From positions 1 to 13,854 of the forward strand of contig WJJW01000273.1 in NCBI GenBank assembly GCA_014729455.1: 13,854 bases of DNA. The letters run 5' to 3'. Below, piece by piece: positions 7,893-13,854 of the stretch (the stretch's first letter is position 1; every line of letters begins with the position of its first letter). Position numbers and translations under genes: made by a program. This DNA is from Candidatus Eiseniibacteriota bacterium. GTDB taxonomy: Bacteria; Eisenbacteria; RBG-16-71-46; CAIMUX01; VGJL01. The notes beneath the pieces are model-generated. The model did not search any database. It had not been told where the DNA came from and worked only from the letters and a program-made list of their open reading frames with translations.

Positions 7893-7990
7893 GACCCACC
7901 AGGATCTGGCGGCCCAGGGACCAGGAACGCAGCCGGACGGGCCCTCTTGCTCGCCGTACCGGTCCCCGTTTCGTTCCGACGCCGACAACC

Positions 7991-7995
7991 GGAGG
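7991..7995 (+). promoter_or_regulatory. Shine-Dalgarno GGAGG that decides the MFS start
   Basis: GGAGG ends 7 nt before an in-frame TTG at 8003. No other candidate start of this frame has a comparable site. Residues encoded upstream of the TTG are Arg/Pro/Gly-rich and do not resemble the N-terminus of a transporter. Confidence 0.75.
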
Positions 7996-8002
7996 ACCGC
8001 AC

Positions 8003-9250
8003 TTGCACCACGAGAGACCCGGGCCGAACGCCGTCCCGGCGGGCGAGCCGCTGCGCAGCCAGAGGATCTCGATCGCCGAGGGATCGTTCGCGAACGTCCA
8101 CTTCACGATCACCACCGGATCGCTCCTCACCGCCTACGCGCTCTTCCTCGGCGCGGGACCGCTCGCGCTCGGACTCCTCACGGCGATGACCGCCTTGTCG
8201 AGCTTCGGATCGATCTTCGGCGCTCAGGCGGTCGCCCATTTCGGGCGACGAAGGCCGATCGCGATGGCGGCCTCCCTCGCCGGGCGGAGCGTCTGGATCG
8301 TCCTGATCCCGCTGGCCTGGCTCCGGCCGACCGGCCCGGGCGCGGTCGGGATGGCGACCGGCTACGCGACGGGACGGGTGTTCGACCGGTTCCTCTCCGC
8401 CGGCCGGCAGGAGGACGGGTTCGCCTGGATCTTCGGCGCCGCCGTCGTCTGCGCGATCGTCGCCGCCGGCCTGCTCGCGAGACAGTGGGAGCCGCCGCTT
8501 TCCGGGGAGCGCCGCAGGCCGCTGCTGGAGACGATCCGCCGCCCGCTGGCCGATTCCGCGTTCCGTCCGCTGCTCCGGTTCGTCGTCCTCTGGTCTCTGG
8601 CAATCGGGATCGCCGCTCCGTTCTTCGTGGCGCACATGGTGCGCACGCTCCAGATGCGCTACTCCACGATCGCCCTGTACTCGATCTTCGCCGGCGTGCT
8701 GAACCTGCTGACCCAGCCCCTGTGGGGACGGATCATCGACCGGGTCGGCAACCGGCCGGTCCTCGCATTCAACCTGATCGGGGTCTCCCTCCTTCCGGCC
8801 CTTTGGCTTCTCGCGGGACCGGAGAGGCTATGGCCGATCTGGCTCGACGCGGCGCTGACCGGCCTCTTCTGGCCGGGGTTCACGCTGGCCGGATTCAACC
8901 TGCTCCTCGTGACCGCTCCCGATCGGGACCGCTCCGCCTATCTCGGCGTTCATGCGCTCGCGGTCGGTCTGTTCACCTTCGTCGCCTCGGTCGGCGGCGG
9001 CCTCCTGGCCGATCTCGCCCGGGACTGGCGGATCCCGTGGGGAGCCGGGATCTGGATCAACACCCACATCCTGTTCGGGCTCTCGGCAATCCTGCGGATC
9101 GCCCTGTTGCCGCTCGCGCTCGGCCTCACCGAGGAGCGGGCGCAGTCGGTGGCGCGGCTCCTCGATCTCGTCGGCGACAAGGTCTCGCAGCGCGTCTATC
9201 TCGGCTGGAGATCGGGGGTCACCGTCATCCGGCGGATCAGGCGGCCGTGA
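8003..9250 (+). CDS. Major facilitator superfamily transporter, apparently lacking the TM4 region
   Basis: A polytopic membrane protein of 415 aa from a TTG start. TM1-TM3 (about 32-52, 54-78, 86-106) follow a short polar N-terminus, with a cytoplasmic GRRRP motif-A-like loop at 81-85. The C-terminal half is a complete six-helix bundle after the central loop (about 160-185), including the LWGRIIDRVGNRP motif repeat. Substrate is unknown; relatives are typically annotated only as MFS transporters. In the N-terminal half, TM3 runs into WLRPTGPG (106-113). This is followed directly by what looks like the end of TM5 (GMATGYATGRVFDRF) and then TM6 (139-158). TM4 and the long conserved loop expected after it are missing, so this may be an in-frame deletion derivative and possibly inactive. 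It is divergent from the copper operon and convergent with the next gene (31-bp gap). Nothing ties it to copper except position. Confidence 0.82.
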   Translation: MHHERPGPNAVPAGEPLRSQRISIAEGSFANVHFTITTGSLLTAYALFLGAGPLALGLLTAMTALSSFGSIFGAQAVAHFGRRRPIAMAASLAGRSVWIVLIPLAWLRPTGPGAVGMATGYATGRVFDRFLSAGRQEDGFAWIFGAAVVCAIVAAGLLARQWEPPLSGERRRPLLETIRRPLADSAFRPLLRFVVLWSLAIGIAAPFFVAHMVRTLQMRYSTIALYSIFAGVLNLLTQPLWGRIIDRVGNRPVLAFNLIGVSLLPALWLLAGPERLWPIWLDAALTGLFWPGFTLAGFNLLLVTAPDRDRSAYLGVHALAVGLFTFVASVGGGLLADLARDWRIPWGAGIWINTHILFGLSAILRIALLPLALGLTEERAQSVARLLDLVGDKVSQRVYLGWRSGVTVIRRIRRP

Positions 9251-9281
9251 TGTCCGATCCCGTGTGCGAGTCCGCGGCGAT

Positions 9282-10931
9282 CTATGGAACGAGCAAGAAG
9301 CTCCGGCCCTCCGTCCGTCCTGCGAAGTCCGCCCGGACGAAGTAGATCCCGGCGGCGACCGGCCGGCCCCGGTCATCCGTCCCTTCCCAGGTGAATGAAC
9401 GCGGGCCGCTCGGCAGCTCGCCTCGGTAGAGCGACCGGACCGCCCGACCGGAAGCATCGTGGATCCGCAGCGAAAGCATCTCGCTTCGTTCCTCCCTGCG
9501 TGGAACGACCGTGACGGTGAGCTTCGAACCGCTCCGGAACGGGTTCGGAATCTCCAACGATATCGCGGCGGACCGATCGTCCCGCGGGCCCTCGGGAAGA
9601 CCGGTCACCGGGCAGCCGACCGGCAGCGAGCCGACCAGCCCGCACTCCTGGAACCCGTCCGGATGGTTGCCGGGCAGACAGGGGGAGTCGGAGGACAGCG
9701 TGAAATCCCCTGCCAACGTGGGGGCCTCGTCACACGGGCCGGGATCGCAGAAGAGAGGGTCCACGAAGATGTTCCCCTGACCGTAGACGGCCTCCCCAGC
9801 GACTCCCGCCGTGTCCACCGCGCTGCAGTAGAAGTGCGCCGACGCCAGAAAACCCGAGGCGGAGATCTGGTCGCCGCCGGCCTCCGCGCAGTTGCCCCAG
9901 AGGATGGACCGCACCACATGGACGGCCCCGCCGTCGCCGACCCATACGCCTCCGCCGACGCGATCTTCGTCGCCTCCGGTCGTCAGGTTCGACGCGATGG
10001 TCGAGGACCGGATCGTCACGTCGCCGCCGTTTGAGGCGATGCCCGCGCCACGGTTGCGGGCCAGGTTCCCGGCGATGAGACACTCGACGATCTCGGCATG
10101 GGAAATCAGCAAGCCGCCCCCTTCGCCGCCCCCGTAGTTGCCCGTGATGCGGCAACGCACGATCGTGTCGGGGTTTCCAGCAATACCCCCACCCCTCCCG
10201 AAGAAGTCCCACTCCGGAACGTCGACCGAGTTGTTCTCAATCACGCAGTCGGTGAGAGATCCTCCCGGACCGAACATGTAAGCGCCGCCGCCTTCTCCCG
10301 GGTAGCTGCTGGACTGGACGTGGTTGCCGGCGATCCGGCACTCCTTCAGCGTGACCGGTCCCCAGAGATAGAGGCCGCCTCCATACCCGGTGTCCTGGTC
10401 CCAACCGCCGGCCCAGCAGTTCCGGACCGTGCAGCCCGTGATCTCCATGGGGACCTCGGTGCGCACCTTGATCCCTCCGCCTCTGTTGTAGGCGCTGCAC
10501 ATCTCGAAGACGCAGTCGCGTACAGTGGGGGAGGCGTCCTCGCAGAGCATCCCGCCCCCTTCCTGTCCGTAGCCGTACCGAACGGTGAATCCATCGATGA
10601 CCGCCGCGGAGGTCTCCCCGCTCTCATAGAAGGTGAACCCGCGCCCCTCGGGCTCGATCACCGTCTGCTCGGCTCCCGACTCCGAGAGCAAGACGATGTC
10701 CTTGCCACCGAACTCCAGATTGGAGTTGCCCTCTCCATGGTAGGTTCCGGCAGCGACCAGGACCGTGTCCCCAGGCTGGGCGGCATCCAGCCCCGCCTGG
10801 ATCGTGGGATACGGATCCGACGGGACGTCCAGGACGGTTGCCTGCGCGGGTAGGATCGACAGCAAGGCGACGGCGGCAAGGGCTGGGACAATCTTCCAAT
10901 ACCCAGGAATGAGTCTTCGCGTCTCCTCCAT
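9282..10931 (-). CDS. Exported right-handed parallel beta-helix protein with Pmp-like repeats and C-terminal FlgD-like/T9SS-type sorting domain
   Basis: A 549-aa protein with a signal peptide (cleavage likely after LPAQA, about residue 31). A beta-helix begins at VPSDPYPTIQAGLDAAQPGD, the entry coil typical of these proteins. About eight coils follow (roughly 135-355), repeating a pattern of Cys, hydrophobic, two residues, Asn, then Gly-Gly-Gly. Examples are CRIAGN...GGGAY, CVIENN...GGGIAG and CRITGN...GGGLL. This resembles chlamydial Pmp and adhesin-type repeats. A Cys-rich closing region (about 365-440, DPLFCDPGPC) precedes a C-terminal Ig-like domain (about 458-549) with IPNPF, LRIHDASGRAVR and AAGIYFVRADF, the form used for type IX-like surface sorting. 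The start at ATG 10931 is preferred over an in-frame GTG at 10946, because AAGGAG lies 6 nt upstream. Role unknown; surface attachment or carbohydrate binding is only a guess. It shares orientation with the next upstream gene, 117 bp away. Confidence 0.85.
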   Translation of the reverse strand: MEETRRLIPGYWKIVPALAAVALLSILPAQATVLDVPSDPYPTIQAGLDAAQPGDTVLVAAGTYHGEGNSNLEFGGKDIVLLSESGAEQTVIEPEGRGFTFYESGETSAAVIDGFTVRYGYGQEGGGMLCEDASPTVRDCVFEMCSAYNRGGGIKVRTEVPMEITGCTVRNCWAGGWDQDTGYGGGLYLWGPVTLKECRIAGNHVQSSSYPGEGGGAYMFGPGGSLTDCVIENNSVDVPEWDFFGRGGGIAGNPDTIVRCRITGNYGGGEGGGLLISHAEIVECLIAGNLARNRGAGIASNGGDVTIRSSTIASNLTTGGDEDRVGGGVWVGDGGAVHVVRSILWGNCAEAGGDQISASGFLASAHFYCSAVDTAGVAGEAVYGQGNIFVDPLFCDPGPCDEAPTLAGDFTLSSDSPCLPGNHPDGFQECGLVGSLPVGCPVTGLPEGPRDDRSAAISLEIPNPFRSGSKLTVTVVPRREERSEMLSLRIHDASGRAVRSLYRGELPSGPRSFTWEGTDDRGRPVAAGIYFVRADFAGRTEGRSFLLVP

Positions 10932-11048
10932 GGTCAGCTCCTTCACGTGAGAGTCGATCAGGTTTCCCGATTGCTCGCCTTTCAGCCGGATCGCGACGCC
11001 TCCAACTACTGATCCACACCCATGCCCCGAACGCGCGATCCAGACGAC
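10932..11048. other. Short intergenic spacer between the two exported-protein genes
   Basis: This 117-bp gap lies between the stop of the 880-aa gene and the start of the beta-helix gene. Apart from the ribosome site at 10938-10943 I see no clear promoter and no hairpin followed by a T-run. The two genes may therefore share a transcript. Confidence 0.5.
10938..10943 (-). promoter_or_regulatory. Ribosome binding site AAGGAG of the beta-helix gene
   Basis: On the minus strand AAGGAG lies 6 nt before the ATG at 10931. It fixes that ATG as the start in preference to the GTG at 10946, which the site itself nearly overlaps. Confidence 0.8.
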
Positions 11049-13691
11049 CTAGTGGAGCAGCAGCAGCTTCCGGACGATTTCCTCTCCACTCCTCTCGATC
11101 CGAACGACGTACATTCCCGCGGGCGCATTGCGGCCGTTCGGGAGCCGCCCGTTCCAGACCAGCGGGTTCTTCCCGGATCCCGCCGAAATCCCGCCCCGCG
11201 CTACCTCCCGGCCGGTGGCGTCGTAGACACGGATCGTCGCGGTCTCTCCCGGCGGCAGCGAGGCGCTGAGCCTGCACGATCCCGTCGTCGGATTCGGGGT
11301 GATCCGGGCTTGGGCGATACGTCCTACCCCGATCGGATCTTCCGGGACGTCGACCACCGGACCGGAATCGTCGATCCGTCGGGCTCGGTTCCAGTCGTAC
11401 GTGACCAGCGCGTGTCCCGCGGTGTCGGAAGCGACATAGGCGTACCCGCCGAAGTCCGGGCTGATCACGAATCCGTCTCCGTCGTGCACCCCCCCGTCGG
11501 GATCGATCCGGTTGCCGTAGACCTGTCGGTCGTTGGCGTCGCCGGAGTAGACAACCAGGTACCGGGAACCGTCCCAGTAGCCATTCACGCTGCCCTGGTC
11601 GTACGGAAGCTCGCACACCGCAAACGGCTCCACATCGAGCGGGGTTCCCTCGGCGTCGTACCGCTGCGCGAAGATGTCGTAGCCAGATCCGGGAGAGGCG
11701 GGAAAGATCAATAGGATCTGGCCGGAACCGTCGATGAGCCAGGGCCGCCCGTACGCGGAGAATCCAGTGGCGAAGGGCTCGCCGACCAGACCGCCCGGCT
11801 GCGCGGGATCCGCGGTCGCCCGTCGGATCGAGTTCCCCTGCAGCCAAACGACCAAGTAGCGCCCGGTCCCATCCTGGAGAGCGCTCGTCGTGATGTTCGT
11901 CACGGGCTCCGGACCCGAAAGCTCCCACTCCCGGAGGGCGTGGGCAGTCACGTTCTCGAGTAGCCGGACCTTGCCGTAAGACGGATTCCCCCCGGGCTCA
12001 TCCACGGTGAACACGACAAGAGAGCTGTCCGGCCCCAGGGCGGCGTCATAGGAGCCGACCTGGAACTCGTCAGCAGAGGCATACGTCGACGTGCGGGACA
12101 GCAACTGGCCGTCGCTTTGCACGCGATCGAGAACGATGGAGTCGTTCGAATGGGAGAAGTGCTCATTGCGGTGGTACTCTGTGTAGAGGTAAACGACCCC
12201 GGCGTCCTCGTTCCATCTTCTGTATGCCAGGTTCGATATCCAGTGGAGTTCGCAGTTGTCGAGATCGCAGTTGTCCCACCCTGCGATCGTCCTGTACCGG
12301 GAAGGCTCCTCCGACATCCGACCGTCTCGATCGAGTTGGATGAGGTGGAAGTACTGGTCTCGCTCGGCATCGCGGGTGATCGTCATATGCCCCGTGGAGG
12401 TCGGGTGCACGAGCGTGTGCCGGGGATCCGAGTGCTTGGACAGCGGGACGGGGTCATCGTAGAGCGGCTCCCCCTCCGTATCGAACCACTGCGCCAAGAC
12501 TGGCCGTCTGCCCGTGTAGTCTCTGGCCTCCCGGTCCTGCGGATCTTCCGTTCCCACCGGAGGGCCGTGGTAGGAAACCCAACAGACTGCGAAACGGTCT
12601 CCCGTCCAGCCGCAGGCGGTCGATCGAACATCCTGATAGGACTCGATCCAACACGGGCTGTCATCGTCCAGGGTCCATCGTCCGCCGATCCTGCCCACTC
12701 CCTCTTGGATTCTCGTGGCGTAGATCCCGAAGCCGCCGAACCCGTCTCGCCACGTGACCAGGCCGACCCCGTCGGCTCCGCACGCCACGTCCAGACCCGA
12801 CTCGTGGTAGGCGCTCTCGATGGAAAACACGCCAGGAGCGATCGGCGATCCCTCCGCATCCAGGTACGCACACTGGATCATGGAGGAAGTCCCGGTCCAG
12901 ACGACGCCCCATCCTTCGTCCGTCGCATCGACCGCAATCTGGGGGGCAACGAAGGTCCCGGCCGATCCGAGGTGGATCGGCCCACCCGACGGGAGACCGT
13001 CGGCGCCGAGAAGCTGGACGGTCGCCTGAGCGGTCCCGTCGATATACCCGAGGATCCCGCCGTCGGATCGCATCTCCAGATCGAGCGCAGACTCGACCAC
13101 GCCCGTCGCGACCGCGATCGGTTCCGGGTCGATCAGGCTCAGATCCGGAGTGATCCGGCTCAAGCGAAGAGTCCGAGAGCCCGAGCCCTCGAGCCAGCAA
13201 ACGACATGGAACCCGTCTCCCCTCGCGATCTCGTGGTTCCGGACGCTCGTGCCGCCCGTCGGGTCGAGAACGGCCTCCCCGGTGGTCTCAAACGTCCGGG
13301 GATCGAGATTCCGTACGGCGACGCGTGTCGGCTCCTGCCAGAAGCTCCCGTACCCGAAGACCATCTTCCAACCGAACTCGTCCGGATCGGAGAGATCCAT
13401 GTGGCTTCCCTCCATGATGGGAGCCGCCATGTCGCTCCCCAGGGGACCGCCATCCGGGGCGGTCTCGATCCCGACGATGTCGTACCCGCCGTCTTCACCC
13501 CAAAGGAAGAGGACCGAGGAGTCGGAGACCGCCATCGTAGCCGTCATCGCCTCGGTGACCTCATAGGAGTACCGGAAGCCGTGATCCAGAACGAACTCCT
13601 CTCCGATGTCGGGAGGCGTCGACGAGGCCGGCGGGACGACGACGAGAAGGAAGGCGACCAGGCCGATCCCGGAAGCGGGGAGTGAACGCAT
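11049..13691 (-). CDS. Large secreted protein with beta-propeller-like repeats and C-terminal type A sorting domain
   Basis: An 880-aa exported protein. A signal peptide covers about residues 1-24 (GLVAFLLVVVPPASS). The body (about 30-785) is built from loosely repeated units in which a strand such as RYLVVW or RYLVVYS is followed by a unit of the form IFAQRYDAEGTPL, VYGNRIDPDGG, LAQWFDTEGEPL or CAYLDAEGSPI. This spacing of Trp/Tyr strands and D-x-x-G turns suggests a beta-propeller. The C-terminal 85 residues contain ITPNPTTG, IRVYDATGREVARG, APAGMYVVRIERSG and the terminal VRKLLLL. These match the Ig-like sorting domain that sends proteins through type IX secretion in Bacteroidota and relatives. 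ATG 13691 is chosen over a TTG at 13703 because GGAGGT lies 4 nt upstream. I recognise no catalytic motif; the function is unknown. A promoter is visible upstream. Confidence 0.82.
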   Translation of the reverse strand: MRSLPASGIGLVAFLLVVVPPASSTPPDIGEEFVLDHGFRYSYEVTEAMTATMAVSDSSVLFLWGEDGGYDIVGIETAPDGGPLGSDMAAPIMEGSHMDLSDPDEFGWKMVFGYGSFWQEPTRVAVRNLDPRTFETTGEAVLDPTGGTSVRNHEIARGDGFHVVCWLEGSGSRTLRLSRITPDLSLIDPEPIAVATGVVESALDLEMRSDGGILGYIDGTAQATVQLLGADGLPSGGPIHLGSAGTFVAPQIAVDATDEGWGVVWTGTSSMIQCAYLDAEGSPIAPGVFSIESAYHESGLDVACGADGVGLVTWRDGFGGFGIYATRIQEGVGRIGGRWTLDDDSPCWIESYQDVRSTACGWTGDRFAVCWVSYHGPPVGTEDPQDREARDYTGRRPVLAQWFDTEGEPLYDDPVPLSKHSDPRHTLVHPTSTGHMTITRDAERDQYFHLIQLDRDGRMSEEPSRYRTIAGWDNCDLDNCELHWISNLAYRRWNEDAGVVYLYTEYHRNEHFSHSNDSIVLDRVQSDGQLLSRTSTYASADEFQVGSYDAALGPDSSLVVFTVDEPGGNPSYGKVRLLENVTAHALREWELSGPEPVTNITTSALQDGTGRYLVVWLQGNSIRRATADPAQPGGLVGEPFATGFSAYGRPWLIDGSGQILLIFPASPGSGYDIFAQRYDAEGTPLDVEPFAVCELPYDQGSVNGYWDGSRYLVVYSGDANDRQVYGNRIDPDGGVHDGDGFVISPDFGGYAYVASDTAGHALVTYDWNRARRIDDSGPVVDVPEDPIGVGRIAQARITPNPTTGSCRLSASLPPGETATIRVYDATGREVARGGISAGSGKNPLVWNGRLPNGRNAPAGMYVVRIERSGEEIVRKLLLLH

Positions 13692-13695
13692 GGCG

Positions 13696-13701
13696 ACCTC
13701 C
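13696..13701 (-). promoter_or_regulatory. Ribosome binding site GGAGGT of the 880-aa secreted protein
   Basis: On the minus strand GGAGGT ends 4 nt before ATG 13691, which makes that ATG the most likely start. The alternative TTG at 13703 overlaps the site and would leave no room for it. Confidence 0.75.
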
Positions 13702-13748
13702 AATCGCGATTAGAAGGTCCAGCGGCGCGTCATCGAGGCGAGATTCGC

Positions 13749-13768
13749 GTCCGGGGGAGCAGCCGGAC
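13749..13768. repeat. Inverted repeat GTCCGG-8 nt-CCGGAC in the leader of the secreted-protein gene
   Basis: Perfect 6-bp arms at 13749-13754 and 13763-13768 enclose an 8-nt loop. It lies between the promoter candidate and the start codon, so in the transcript it could form a leader hairpin or act as an operator. Chance is a serious alternative in such GC-rich DNA. Confidence 0.25.
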
Positions 13769-13798
13769 CTCGAGCAAGCTCACGGATTCTCGCGCAAC

Positions 13799-13827
13799 AG
13801 TATAGCACCGATGCGACCGAGAGGGAA
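13799..13827 (-). promoter_or_regulatory. Extended -10 promoter candidate upstream of the secreted-protein gene
   Basis: On the minus strand TGCTATACT gives an extended -10 (TGn followed by TATACT at 13799-13804). A poor -35 (TTCCCT, 13822-13827) lies 17 bp upstream. Such an AT-containing hexamer stands out in this GC-rich window. The start codon is about 100 bp downstream, leaving a leader of roughly that length. Confidence 0.5.
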
Positions 13828-13854
13828 CGCTCCTGCCCCTGGCCCCCATTCGGC

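Larger units (their letters stand above)
7814..8002. other. Divergent intergenic region between the copper operon and the MFS gene
   Basis: This 189-bp stretch must hold the promoter of the leftward copper operon and probably that of the rightward transporter. I find no convincing sigma-70 promoter. The best leftward -10 candidate is TACACT (7835-7840 read on the minus strand), but it lacks a recognisable -35. Two dyads are present: a perfect 8-bp palindrome ACTGCAGT (7850-7857) and a 6-bp inverted repeat (7872-7892). No MerR/CueR or CopY consensus is evident. The frame continuous with the transporter stays open here but looks non-coding. Confidence 0.6.

Noticed and set aside
7808..8002. N-terminal extension of the MFS gene to the ATG at 7808
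   Set aside because: The extension is Arg/Pro-rich, overlaps the start of the opposite gene, and is contradicted by the Shine-Dalgarno before TTG 8003.
9251..9281. Possible bidirectional terminator between the convergent MFS and beta-helix genes
   Set aside because: I found no stable inverted repeat or T-run in this 31-bp gap. Termination may be Rho-dependent or lie inside the coding ends.
10624..11928. A minus-strand frame of 434 codons spanning the gap between the two exported-protein genes
   Set aside because: It is Arg/Gly/Pro-rich, overlaps two well-supported genes in another frame, and has no recognisable domain.
12117..13685. A 522-codon plus-strand frame opposite the secreted-protein gene
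   Set aside because: It is antisense to a gene with a signal peptide, repeats and a sorting domain. Its own product shows no motif.

Overview
The window looks like high-GC chromosomal DNA from a Gram-negative FCB-group bacterium. Candidatus Eisenbacteria, Krumholzibacteriota or Latescibacterota-like lineages fit best. This rests on three things: the strong G/C third-position bias; two exported proteins that end in FlgD-like / type IX-secretion-style sorting domains; and a beta-helix protein whose late region has the DPLFCDPGPC and SPCLPG phrasing I associate with those phyla. The placement is inference, because no rRNA or marker gene is present.

Positions 1-7813 (minus strand) hold a copper/silver efflux operon. 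In transcription order it encodes a CusC/TolC-type outer-membrane lipoprotein (7813-6437), a CusB-type periplasmic adaptor (6440-4599), a CusA-type RND pump (4602-817) and the N-terminal 261 codons of a CopA-type copper P-type ATPase (783 to beyond the left edge). The first three genes overlap by 4 bp at each junction and the fourth follows after 33 bp. Together they would move Cu(I)/Ag(I) from the cytoplasm to the periplasm (CopA) and from the periplasm to the outside (CusCBA). The pump and adaptor are enlarged versions of the classical proteins. CusA is 1261 aa, with about 100 residues and four additional hydrophobic segments between TM6 and TM7. CusB carries an N-terminal heavy-metal-binding domain and a C-terminal DUF3347-like domain.

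Positions 7814-8002 form a divergent intergenic region. It is followed by a plus-strand major facilitator transporter (8003-9250) that starts at TTG behind a strong Shine-Dalgarno. It appears to lack TM4 and the conserved loop after it.

Positions 9282-13691 (minus strand) hold two exported proteins. One is an 880-aa secreted protein with beta-propeller-like repeats and a type A sorting domain (13691-11049). The other is a 549-aa right-handed beta-helix protein with polymorphic-outer-membrane-protein-like repeats (10931-9282). A good extended -10 promoter lies upstream of the first, at 13799-13827.

I see no RNA genes, insertion sequences, CRISPR arrays or phage genes. Most other open frames are shadows caused by the high GC content. 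The most interesting items are the enlarged, apparently membrane-expanded Cus pump with its multi-domain adaptor, and the MFS protein with an apparent internal deletion.
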